64,000 bases of DNA from Lineus longissimus (lineage: Eukaryota; Nemertea; Pilidiophora; Heteronemertea; Lineidae): positions 21,328,599 to 21,392,598 of the forward strand of contig NC_088309.1 in NCBI RefSeq assembly GCF_910592395.1. Reading direction: 5' to 3'. A program made the position numbers and the translations under genes. Shown piece after piece: positions 45,500-56,869 of the stretch; within the stretch, counting starts at the first letter, position 1; each line of letters starts with the position of its first letter. Below the pieces are notes generated by a model. That model worked only from the letters and a program-made list of their open reading frames with translations, ran no database searches and was not told the origin of the DNA.

Positions 45500-48207
45500 A
45501 GCTAAATACACGGACTTTCGAATGATTGGACAGAAGTTAAATGTTTATGTTAACAGACCATCGTCTGGTTAAAGATGTTGCGAAATATGTAACCAGATGC
45601 ATGTCTGTTAGGAAGGGCGCCGCCTGAATTATGTAATTTTGTTATTTTTTATGTGTCTCATAAGCCTAATGAGGCTGGCTTTTCTTTTAAAGGTGACACT
45701 TTAATAAACAATATACATTGTATATATATACAGGAAGTGTTGCTACTTATTCCAAGCGAACGAAAATCCCACCGATCGTTATATCAAGACTGGCCGAGTC
45801 TTTCATCCGGACGAAACAAGTAGCTCATATATTTTTTAAAACCTTCTATGAAATATTTTGCTCAGGCATAAAAAACCCAATTATGACTGCTCCATTATCA
45901 CCGAGAAGGGAATGGAATGATTCAAAGAATGAGGTCTTCATACCATCCTTTCATGCTCGCCATATCGCCAAAAATGTCCAATGCGGGATAAAATGACATG
46001 ATGACCACCAACCCCCCCCCCCCCCCCGAAGGAGCTGGGTATAATCCATTCCTAATGTGATGGGGGGGGGGGGGTGATCATTTTAGACCTCTGTCGGCCA
46101 ATCGGATATTGGCAACGCCTCTGGTCGGAATTCCTCCTCCATGACCTGGTGTTTTACCACTAATCACAAGCGAACGAAAGTCCCACCGATCAATTATAAC
46201 TTGACGATTGGCGGAGGCTTTCGACCGGCTGCGACCAATGGTTGATTTTGATTTTCGCTTTGACTCCATCTTCATCCATTCGCGGCGAGTGATGATACAA
46301 TGTGATTGAGTAGATTTGGCCACAAGTTGCCCTCGATACAGTGCGTCCAGTCCTACGTCGATCTCCCCATGCCCCGAGTATATAGCCAACTGTCTCATTT
46401 GAACGCACTTCATCGACGAATCTGGAATACATTGCATACTCCTTCTGAACCAAAGGCTGTTATCTAAGAGAGAACTATCCTGGTACAGTTTTTGTGAGCA
46501 GGGTACATATAGGTCCATCTAAAATTCTACACAAACATTGGAGTAATCTTGCTTTAGTCGGCTTGAAACGGCTCCGGGGAAAGGCTGTACCAATTTTCCG
46601 ATGCATGCATTCTGGAACCCGCCACAGCCTACAAAATGCGAGAAATCAAAAATACATATTCATACAATATCATTGGCATATTATAAAGAAAGAATATATT
46701 CTTTTTTATCAATGAATGTTGCCTATACATTAGGCCAATTACCTTCCTCAAAAAAATCAATTTAAGAGCTGGTTCCCAATCGTATTCCCATTTCAGTGGA
46801 CACCAATTATTAACAGTGGGTCCGCATTGGTAACTTGGGATCCTCTTATCAAATCCAGTAGCTGAAATTGAAAATAACGTAAAATTCATTATTACGACTG
46901 TAAACATGTCAGTCCAAAGGGCTTCATAGCAATATTACAACGATAACACAACAATAGATGTATGAAATAAAAATTCAGTGTACTATGAGAATGATTGAGT
47001 AGAGAGGGAGACTCTCCCTATACCATTGCTTAAGCCTGTTTGATCTGCTTCTGCTCTGGGCATAGTCTTCCGGACACACTAGGCACCGGTCTGACAAAAT
47101 GAATTACATTAAGCAGTGGACAGCTTGCCCTGCCCCATGCAATAAATGTCATGGCGTCCTTTCAAACACGGACCAGCTGTCACAACCACCCGTCGTCATG
47201 GCTTCCCAATACATTCATCAAGAAATCCATTGCGGATACACAATACATTCCTGACAACCCTTTCCATGTGCGTAATATTTGAAGAGTGAAGCAGTGCACA
47301 CACTGCTACAGGCCTTGTGGGTCGAATGTCCTACAACAGCCGACCGTCACTTGATAATGTAGGGATAATTTCAAGAGCGATTAATGTCGAATTTATGATG
47401 ATAATAAATGAAGGCTTATTATCAGGTGTTTCAATAAGTAAAAAATATACATTAAAATCACTTCTTTATGATTGTTCAGTTTGTGCGTTAGTTCGTTGCC
47501 GATCAGAATCATTCTATTCAAGAGAAGTCGCTACGTGTACCATATATTTATACAGAAACGGGTATTGTGGTTTTCGGTGACCATTATTTTATTAACAAAA
47601 CTTTCACCTTATATACATGCAGTGAGCACTCTTCGACATAATTTTTAAGCATTTTCGGAACGACGTCATTAATATCGTTCCGGTCATGCGCAAGGAGGAT
47701 TGATTTTGAAGTACACGTCAGTGAAACTGATTCGTTGATTCTGATATCGTCACGCGGCTGTAGCCTATCCGGTGCTCCGTGGAGTAATCAAAATATGTGC
47801 TGCTAGATAGAAAACGGTATCCTTCGATCTGCTTGGAATGATAGCATAACATAATTGCCGTTTTTCAAAAAAGCATTTTGATATGGACCCTTCATTTGAG
47901 TTCATCTTCCCACATGTATATATCATTACGCGTAGGCCTGTATCAATCAATAAATCACTGTGCATATCTCGAACAATATTGTTTTGTGATTTGAATTGAT
48001 TTAAATTGAACTGAAATCGTTAGTACAGTTTCGTTAGTTATACACAGATTTCATTTATAGGATTTGAAACTGTACATATACTGAATACTGTTAATTTATC
48101 CATTACTTTGAACAGCCTGAAAAGCCAAGCAGAACAATCAATATGATTTGCATCACTAATGAAATCGCTAATTCAATATTACGGCCGTTATTCTGCCCGT
48201 GGACAAT
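45500..48207. other. Non-coding stretch with an old short duplication
   Basis: The phrase aagcgaacgaaa.tcccaccgatc occurs at about 45758 and again at about 46168, with further similarity after each. This suggests an old ~400-bp duplication. Frames of 92 and 146 codons in these two places show no known domain. Confidence 0.4.
46012..46074. repeat. Facing C16 and G13 homopolymer runs
   Basis: C16 (46012-46027) and G13 (46062-46074) flank a 34-bp spacer, and the outer flanks (tgatgaccacc and ggtgatca) are also roughly complementary. The pair could form a very GC-rich hairpin. Run lengths may be affected by assembly. Confidence 0.85.
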
Positions 48208-48330
48208 ATGGAAAATCCCAGTGACTTAGCAAACGGTTGTAATGACTTTCCAAGCGATAGCGCTACGGAGAAACCTTATCTGTGCGGCTTTATGCCTCTA
48301 CACATGACCGGATACCTGTTATCTCTCCTG
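48208..48330 (+). CDS. Candidate first coding exon, function unknown
   Basis: A 41-codon open segment starts with ATG, ends at a plausible donor (ctcctg then GTATGG) in phase 0, and encodes a cysteine-containing stretch leading into a hydrophobic segment (CGFMPLHMTGYLLSLL). That looks a little like the start of a small multi-TM protein. I could not find a convincing next exon, so this may be chance. Confidence 0.2.
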
Positions 48331-51300
48331 GTATGGAAAACTAAACCCCCGAGGAAAACAAATTGTTTTATTAAAGATTGCCGGTCACTATAGTCAGCAA
48401 TAACTCCTTGCATTCATAATGTATCCCCGCTGTCTCCTGTCCTGTTTAGATTATTCGAGAGATTGCTTGCATGATTTCAATTTGTCAATCCGACGGCCAA
48501 CAGATTTGACGTGTCGTCTGCACAACGCATGTTTTAATGGTTCATAGTTTTTTTATATTTTTAATCATCAGGTGCACAGAGGAAGCTAGTGATTTTCAAC
48601 GTTGTAATTATGGTACGCTAACAATTTGATATTGCGTACGGTAACCGACTCATCTAAGGAACGTATACCTATCTTCAAAAATGGCACTAATTTGAAGGTA
48701 TGAGTTATAGGCACAGATGTATATAAAAAGAAAAAGATGTTAAACAAACTGTACATGTACATGTGTATTAAATTCAAGAATGGTAAGTTTAAATGATATG
48801 TTAACTTATTCTGTCCAGGTAAAGTAGTCTATTTTGATATAAGCTTGCATGTGTACTTGCAAGCTAACATGTCATGCATGTGCTTGTATCCGCGACTTTT
48901 TACTTTATACTTGGTAATATATGCATATGATAACAGTGTCGTCGCAAACCATTAATTTCTGAATACTTGTCAAAAAATATGTATGGCCGTTTGGTGCCAT
49001 AACGTATCATAGAAAGGTCCTTTTCAGAAATTTGAGAGCGTACAATGGCTTATGAGTGAAAAATATAATGGGGCGTTTAGCGGCCAACAGGTAAGTGCAC
49101 AGCTGTATTCCAGGGGCACGCGTCCGGCCGCCTGGCACGGGTTCTTCACAGTTCGCTGCGGCCCGGCCATTCAACTTCGGGCCGGCTTCTCTCTCAGTCA
49201 CGAGAAAATCCATTCTCATGTTAATTTTCCCAATCATGATAAACTCTCACAAGTGACATTTTATCGATTTATTTTCGCGCATGTATACATACGCTGGGCA
49301 ACATGTGGAGTTTTCAAATAATATTATATCCAGAGAAAAATAGAGCTTTATTGAGTTAGAACAAAACCTTAGACAGATGTTACAATAGTATGACTACACA
49401 TGGCTGGCAAGGATGTGTGGTTTTTATACGACTCTCATCTATAGACCCTTTATGTACAGCTGAATATATACCACGTACAAAATTGCTAATAAAAAAATGC
49501 AAGTTGGCTACGTATAGTGTATAGTTAACATTGTTGAGAGGCACAAAAGTTGTGCATATGTATTTTTAGTATACTATAGTATTCATGTATCCTCATTTAA
49601 TTACTGTTGAAGGCAGTAGGGCCTACATGTAAAAAAATAAGTTTCTTTTTCCACTCAGTCTTCAAATACTTTTTTCCGCCAGGTATGCAATGTCAACCTC
49701 GGGAAATCTGTTGGGATAACACACCCTCTGGACAAAAAAGAAATCGTGGAGTGATCCCCAACCCGGTGTCACATCTGAATTCCCCATATTTCAGTTCTTC
49801 CATACAATATACTCTTAGACAGAGCATGACTTTTAAATAGCGGGAAACACAGACAGACGTGTCAATCTATCTCTCGGCAGCGTTCTCAAACAATGAGGGG
49901 AAATATTTACTATAGAAACACTTTAAAACGTCAGTTGCACCGGCGTTGTACTGTTGTTTGTCAACAGGATGATCAGGTATATACGATTAAGGGATTCTTC
50001 CCTGCATTTATTTTGAGAGGTTCTCCACGGGCGAGATTATGTTCATGAGAAGTTTGTTTCACCAACCTGTCAGTCATGAATAAAGCAGCCTGTACGTTTT
50101 CTAAAATCACAGCCGTCCCCGCCATGCAGAGCCATTAATACAAACAGCGAGCAATCAATAATGAGTGTAACAAGAAGAACAATAACTACAGCATCTGATT
50201 AAACTCGCTGCAAGTTTCATAGCGTTCTTCGGTCTTAATGCTACTGTTTGATTAAGCCTTCTGTACACTTGTCTGTTTCAACAAAACTTTTATTACCATG
50301 TCGACAGCGCCCCTGACTAGCGTGAAAACAGTTAGTCGTATCACGGACATAAATGCTTACTTTGTGTTTAGGTTGGTGATTCCCCCGCTAATTAGAAGTC
50401 TTCCTATTAACAATAACGTCCTGCAGTGATTGATGCCGTGCTAAAGTTTTTGGCGTTGCCTCACACTAACTCAAATGCAAACACATTGGAATACAACAAT
50501 GAAATTAAGAAACCTATGACACCTTAAATGACGATGTACAAAAACATAATAAAATAGAACTCAACCCGGCCATCATGGACATGTCCCGATGGAACAAGGA
50601 CCGGACCAACGTTAATTGAAGACATGTTGATAATTATCTTTCTCTCATAATTGGGAAAAATGGGGGGAATGCAAGCAAGGACGAGGGCGTAGTAAATAAA
50701 ATCAGACGCCTTCCAATGTTTTAAAATGATTTTTCTTCTTCCACTTGATGACTTGCCTGCTTAAGGAGTACGCCCTTCGTAAGTACTGGTGGTCAAGGAA
50801 AATTGAAATGCAGTTATACACAAATTAGTGCTGTCAATATGCACTACAAATTCGCTGAAACTTGGCATCTATAGTATTCTTATATTTGCCTATACACAAC
50901 GGCAATGCTGAAATTATATTTAGTAACTATTTATCCATTCGGAAATTTTCAAATTCAATTACAAATTTCAAGAAATGCGGGTACTCACGTTGGGTCGTTT
51001 TATCTCGCGTTCTTCGGGACCAACCCCTTGCGTTAGGGTAGGACATTTCAGGGGCGCGTGTGACGTGGATCGTCCCCCGAGACCGTGTTCCATTGTAATG
51101 GCAAGTACCGGACGCGTGGTAGCAGGCTGCAGCTCTTATTGATCAAGTCACAGCTGTGCAATACGTGATTGGGGCGAGTTTATTTGCCCACAACACCGCT
51201 GCTTTTCATGCATACACATATTGAACTTCAGGATGTTTAAATATATCGAACATGAACTCCTTCAATGCATGCACTTATCAAAATTAGACCAGATTTTCTC

Positions 51301-54300
51301 GTAGACTTGAATTACATATCTTCATAAAACTTTCTGTTTCTTTTTTTATTCATTGACAAGTAAATCCTTGATTCCGATAACCGATCTAAAACCGTTTCTT
51401 GATATTCAAGTAAATGTAAATATTGTACAGTATGGTCGTTCGCTGCCGTTCAAAGTATTCAATTTGGATGAACATTTGGTTGGCAACATCAATTTGTCCG
51501 ATGGTCAAGACATCCTAAATTATATCCGGTTTGGACGGCCTTTTCTAGATTTCGTTGTTATTTACAATTGACGAAGCTGTTTTAGATCGTGGAAACTGGA
51601 GTATTCTATTGTGCAGATATTGATACAGGTATTCTGTCAAATCTGTGAAAAATGATACCTTTCAATACGGACATGCACTCATCAAAATATCTGAATTTAT
51701 AGGAGATATACTCTCGCATTGCGCGGTTTTTTTTCTATTTTCTGAAAAGTTATCAAGAGCCCTGATTGATATCGATAATCCGCTTTACATTTGTATAGAG
51801 TATATGTAGTACTGCTAGAAACCTGTTAAATATTTTGCTTCTCTCGTTTAAGTGAGGGCGTAACGCAATTTCTTCTTACATGTAGTACGTTATTCACGTT
51901 ATGAAAGTCTATCAAACTTCACTCAGGGTAGGTTTCCAATGAATGCGATTTTGCTAGAATCGCACCTAATCGCACAGCGACTTTACAAGGTTCGGTATGT
52001 GTGCGTGCCATAGCATACTTAGTCTAGTAGAATAACTGAGCCGTGTCGCAATTGCACTCGGTTTTTGCCAAACCACCGAGCCCACCCAGAGACGGAGGTT
52101 CAAAGTCGCGTCCGAAAATCGCGCGTCGCGGATCGCGCTGCGTTCGCCGTAAGTGCATGCAACACGTATTTTGGTGCTACCAAGCACGAAACCAAGCACG
52201 GAACCAAGCATAAAGCACTTTACATCTGACCAGTACTGTTTTTTGCTCAGCTTCGTTCAATGGTGGAAACAAACTTATTGTTCGCGTGCGCGGACCAAGC
52301 ACCAGCGATTAATGAAAACAGCTGTTGTAAAGTGATAATACCAATTGAATATGAACTGAATTTGCATGGCATGATAAACTCGGTATCAAATTTGTCGTCG
52401 ACTGCATTAGAGAGAATAGCTACTTCAAGCCTGGACTTTGGCGTCATTTGTTTATCATCTGCACACGTGCGCGCGCATTGTATTCTAATCGCAGAATTTC
52501 CCAAGCATTGTCATTCGAGTTGCAGTGCACAATCCTGACACCACGAACGATTTCCCTGTGGGTTGTCCCTTTAATTATATTCATCTGTGTGTTATCGCCG
52601 ACATTATTACATCATCGAGCGTCGTATTCCAAGCCGACCAATGGACTTCCACCAGTTTCATTTTAAGATCAGCGAAATCTTGGTTCCGGCCAAATGATGT
52701 TGTCTAATCACGGTAAATTCTTTATAAATCATCATTAAATTATTGTCCGTAATGGCAATTTTTTGGTCTGAAGGGATCTACCAGTGTACATGTACATCGA
52801 GAATGCATGTACGTGTACTTTTCGAAACAACCAGTAGCCCATCGTCTACAATTCTAGTACGGTCAGATGTAGTTGCGATAAAAGCTCCAGAATATACGCT
52901 ATTTTTCGTACCATTTTGTTGTATTCTTCCTTTGACTGACGCACTTAAATCTACACTACTATCACACAGAATAACTTTCGTCAATGAAAATAAAACTTAT
53001 CTTACCTCTGCAAACTTGGGAATCAAAAAGGACAGGTCATTCATCGTCGCAGGCGCATCTCCTCGAGTTCAACAAGTCACTTGAGACCGTGATGTCGGGG
53101 ACAGCTTGACCGAAAATGTTTTCTTCTTTATTTGCGCAAATCTCATCTTTTGTCGTTTGAGTCCTTTTTCAGTGCTTTCTCTTTCTTTTGTTATTAGGAT
53201 GTTGCTTATATATACTTTTCCCTCAAAGTTTTTTGACATCCTAGATCTGTGCCGGCTCCTCATGCATCTTCAGTCAAACGGAACTGTTAGTCGTTGGTAG
53301 GTCATTCATGGGAGGAGCTGGAGTTATTTGTCAATACGCAATATTTGACGCGGCTAAGACGTGTACCACTGACTGTTTTCCGCATGCTTCGCTTCTATAA
53401 AAAATAACTCGTTGAGACACTGTCTTGAAGTCTCATGGCTTTCAGAATTGACCGATTTCGAAATCGGATGATACTTGTACTGTATAGGTCGTATATACTT
53501 TTACGTTTGGTGAATTATACGCACATTCGTTGTTCTGTCGAATTCCTGCCATGTAGCCTGGTATATCGGTAGTTACTGTGCTGGAAGCACATCGAAGGCT
53601 GTACTGAATATCTCTTGTGTCTGTGTCCGATCGTAGGGCGTGGCGTCGTCACCGTGTCATCCCATCCGCGAGTGAAAACGAACTGATCCAGCAACTGCAC
53701 GTGACAACTGTTGATCCCGTGTGACGTCACGATCGCCTGCAACTTCCCCAATGGTTCATTTTTGTCTTATTTAATATCATGGGCTATTTGCTTTGGATGG
53801 GCAGCAGTACCACGTGCTGCGATCGTCCCAGGGACCCGACAGATGCGGGATTGATTAATATTCCACGGTAACCTTTATCGATTAAGAGTTATTCTGCTTA
53901 TTCGGAATTATTGAGGCATTGTCCTCCTTTTAATATAAATCACGTCCATTGCTTATGCAGGATGCACCGGAAAATATTTATTAATCCGTATCATATCGCG
54001 TTGTAGAACAAAGAAGCCATTAGAATCTTTTTATGACGGGGTAATTTTCAGATGTTGAACTCATTGTCTGAAAAGGTTTTTGTCAGTGTTAGTGGTATTC
54101 AAGGTAGCCATCATTACCGCTATATATCGCATGTTTTGGCAGGACCAGACGCGAAGTTCAGTTATAAATGATCAACGGACAAACTTCGAGTCGTTTTAAT
54201 ATACGACCATGGACACAACGCCGCCGCATAACCAATCGGAGGGGGTGCTTTTACCATCATGCAAACGACAGTTAGGTACCTCCATGGTGTATTCGAACAA

Positions 54301-54882
54301 CTCTGTTTCTTATCAATAATGGAAGCATCTCTCATAGAAAAAGTGTTCGGCAGTGATGTGAGGAGAGACCGAAGCGACCACTGACCTGCGCCGGAAACTC
54401 TGCATGTATTAACAGAATAACAAGGCAGCGACTAGAATTGATATTGCCGAATTCTGCAGACTGCACGAAACGGAAATCGCAAGTCGATTTGTAGAGGGTT
54501 AAAAATATTGGCCGCGACTATCCCATTCAAGCTGTGGGGAACCCAGAGGCAACACGTGCTACGGACATTGTCTTCTAGATCAATGAATACATTATTCTAT
54601 CTCTCTTCTCATTTCAATATCACAATGGCGACTCCCCGACATTGTCACAGGTGAGAGCGGATAACGGGCTATGCTCTGATAGTCATTCGAACAGTTAGTC
54701 AGTATCATCTTCACGAGCATCAAATTGGTTCGCAGATAGGTCAAATTGGTGGTCTTCAAGTGACTTGAATATGCACAGGGGACTATTAGTTGTATAGATA
54801 ATAGCATCCCAACCAATTGGGACATGCAGAAACAATGGTTCTTGTTTGTGTATATCTCAACCTATTGGAAACCATCAGAGAC
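48331..54882. other. Non-coding stretch, no gene recognised
   Basis: Contains a 13-codon ATG segment ending at a strong donor (49052-49090, CAACAG then GTAAGTG) and an acceptor at 49682. Joined, these give only a 36-codon frame. Frames at 51353-51571 and 52743-53084 have no recognised motif. I do not annotate a gene here. Confidence 0.4.
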
Positions 54883-55006
54883 AGTGGGTGATATGAATAA
54901 AGTCTAGCAATTGCTTTTACTTCAGTTTTGTACTGAAAGGCCCAGTGTAAATGTACATGGAGTTTTAGATAAAAGCATTTGCTAGTCATTATTCATATCA
55001 CCCAGT
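54883..55006. mobile_element. Short MITE-like hairpin element
   Basis: A 37-bp arm at 54883-54919 (starting agtgggtgatatgaat) is repeated in inverted form at 54970-55006 with about four mismatches, around a 50-bp interior. It is either a miniature inverted-repeat element or a small-RNA hairpin. Confidence 0.75.
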
Positions 55007-55229
55007 GCCTCCGTTTGACGATAGGACCACCAGAAAGCAGAGAACGCCCCATGTTACGAGTCAGTTCCATCATAACCCTGAAGATGGCGTTTGTGTTGTT
55101 TTAACGGTGAAGCATTCAGAGAACTGATGAGCGGTGTGAAAAGGCGCTTAAAGTGCCAACATATTTTTGTCTAAAAGTGGTACAATAATATGGATCGGTT
55201 CCTTACTTCTGTCTTAGATGTCTCTAATG

Positions 55230-56480
55230 TTGTGACAGCCATAGTAGCTTGAGACTGGCTGATTAGTTAGATGCTTTGTTACCAGTCTTGCAGGTGGTTG
55301 TGACAATGTCTTTGAGGCTGAAACGGCAGCAAATGAGACGCGCTAAGGTGAGATGACTGGGTGCAAGTAATGGTGGTTGTGCCAATGTTTCACAAGCTGT
55401 GACACCCATTAGAGAGAAACCCAGTTGAACCCGACCCAGGTAAATGACTGATTGTTAGCCATTGCTCAGTGTGCATCAAAATATAGGACGGCAGATTTGT
55501 GACCGCACAGAATGACCAAGCGTTCGACGACAGCATCAAATTCTTCCTTTGGTCGGTGGATGTAACGAATCGAGCTGTGGGCTTCAGGTCGTCTTCTCTT
55601 CCCCATAAATTCTTCTCGACATGTTCACCCTCTGGCCAGGACTTTCTCCACAGGGCTTCAAACAGAGCGTTCTCTTGGAGGATGCGATGTACAGTCTGTT
55701 TGTCTTCTCCACATGGGCACTCTGAAGAGATTGCCAATTGCCAATTCTCAATTCTCTGAAGGTAGCTACGTAATCCACAGTGTCCTGTGCAAAGGTCATA
55801 ATGATTGTGCTTTCCTTCGCTCAAGCATTTGAAGGGGACCCAAATGGTATAGTAGTAGACTGTGATAATGTCTTCATGAGTATGACAGGTTGTGACCAAG
55901 GGTATAGTCCCTACTGACAACTCGCCCGCAAGTTGATTGCGGCAGTATCTTCATCAGGACAGGTTGTGACCACAGTGGTGTCCAGTAGCCAACTCTCCCT
56001 GGCGTACATTGAGGAAATGTCTTCAATGGAACAGGTTGTGACCATACAGGGTCTTGATGCGAAGTCTCCCTGGATTCAATTGAGGCATAGTTTTCAGCAG
56101 TACAGGCTGTGACCACACTGGGTGCCCCATTGTCGACTCTACCTGAAATAGACTTAGGCATTGTCTTCATGAGTTGGGCAGGTTGTGACCGATGGTATCC
56201 CATTGTCAAGTCGCCTTGAAGTAGATTGAGGCAATAATATCATTAATACGACTGGTTGTGACCATACTGGGTGTCTCGTTACGAACCCTCCTTTGTGGCG
56301 AGAGATGGAGGCATTGTCTTTAATAGGACTGGTTGAGACAACGCAGTGAGATTGTGGCAGTGACTTCAAAAAGACAGGTTGCGACCACCCTGGGCGTTTC
56401 GTTACGTACACTCGATCACTGGCGTGAGATGGAGGCAATGTCTTCAGCAGCTGGTTGCAAGACATTGGAAACATCACCAC
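55230..56480. repeat. Degenerate ~73-bp satellite array, split by a LINE fragment
   Basis: The phrase ggttgtgacca and its variants recur near 55301, 55374, 55888, 55962, 56033, 56105, 56180, 56253, 56327, 56377 and 56449, mostly 72-75 bp apart, with weaker similarity between them (cattgtcttca, tgagatggaggca). The gap between about 55430 and 55840 holds a LINE relic. Read on the minus strand the units give a weak repeat around WSQPV.LK.LPQS, which I regard as incidental. Confidence 0.75.
55543..55800 (-). mobile_element. LINE relic inside the satellite: jockey-like RT C-terminus
   Basis: The minus-strand frame reads LCTGHCGLRSYLQRI, then CPCGEDKQTVHRIL, then WPEGEHVEKNLWG. This is the zinc-knuckle C-terminal block of a non-LTR retrotransposon protein. 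It is the same family as 16507-16790 but opposite in orientation. A 176-codon open frame (55390-55920) surrounds it, but only the middle part is recognisable. Confidence 0.8.
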
Positions 56481-56808
56481 GGCTTTGCCGAATAACCAGC
56501 TGGAAGAGACTCAAGTTCAATAACCAGCTGGCAGAGTTTGCCGCAACCAATGCGTAATGTTGCCATGCGTGGATTGTGTGCACGATATAATTCTTCGTCT
56601 TATCTTGATTATTGACAAACTAGTGGAGTTTTATGATATAGAGTTTGTATGCGAGAGTCTTCAAAGGGTCCAAATTAAGTTGTCATGGATTCCCTTGAGT
56701 GATTAAGAGCATCCAATGGAATGGTGTCTTTTGTATCCCAGGATTCAAATAAAGGATTGTCATTGATTCATTGAAGTCAAGGACTCCCAATCAACGCCCA
56801 GAGAGACC

Positions 56809-56867
56809 AGCAGCATAGTTGTTAGAGCGCCGGGCCAATATTCAGGAGGTCATGAGTTCGACTCTCA
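56809..56867 (+). mobile_element. tRNA-derived SINE relic
   Basis: The A-box-like tagttgttagagcg and the B-box-like gagttcgactctc are correctly spaced around a ccgggccaatattcaggaggtc arm, resembling the tRNA-like head of a SINE. There is no complete acceptor stem, so it is not a functional tRNA. A second isolated gggttcgactctc lies near 40699. Confidence 0.5.
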
Positions 56868-56869
56868 GA

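Noticed and set aside
45990-46080. CRISPR-like or other prokaryotic repeat systems
   Set aside because: The repeats are homopolymers and tandem arrays without regular spacers, and the window is clearly from an animal genome.
55390-55920. 176-codon minus-strand frame as a host gene
   Set aside because: Its recognisable core is a LINE reverse-transcriptase C-terminus and its ends run into satellite repeats.
56809-56867. Functional tRNA gene
   Set aside because: A and B boxes are present but the acceptor stem and anticodon arm do not close. Better explained as a SINE head.
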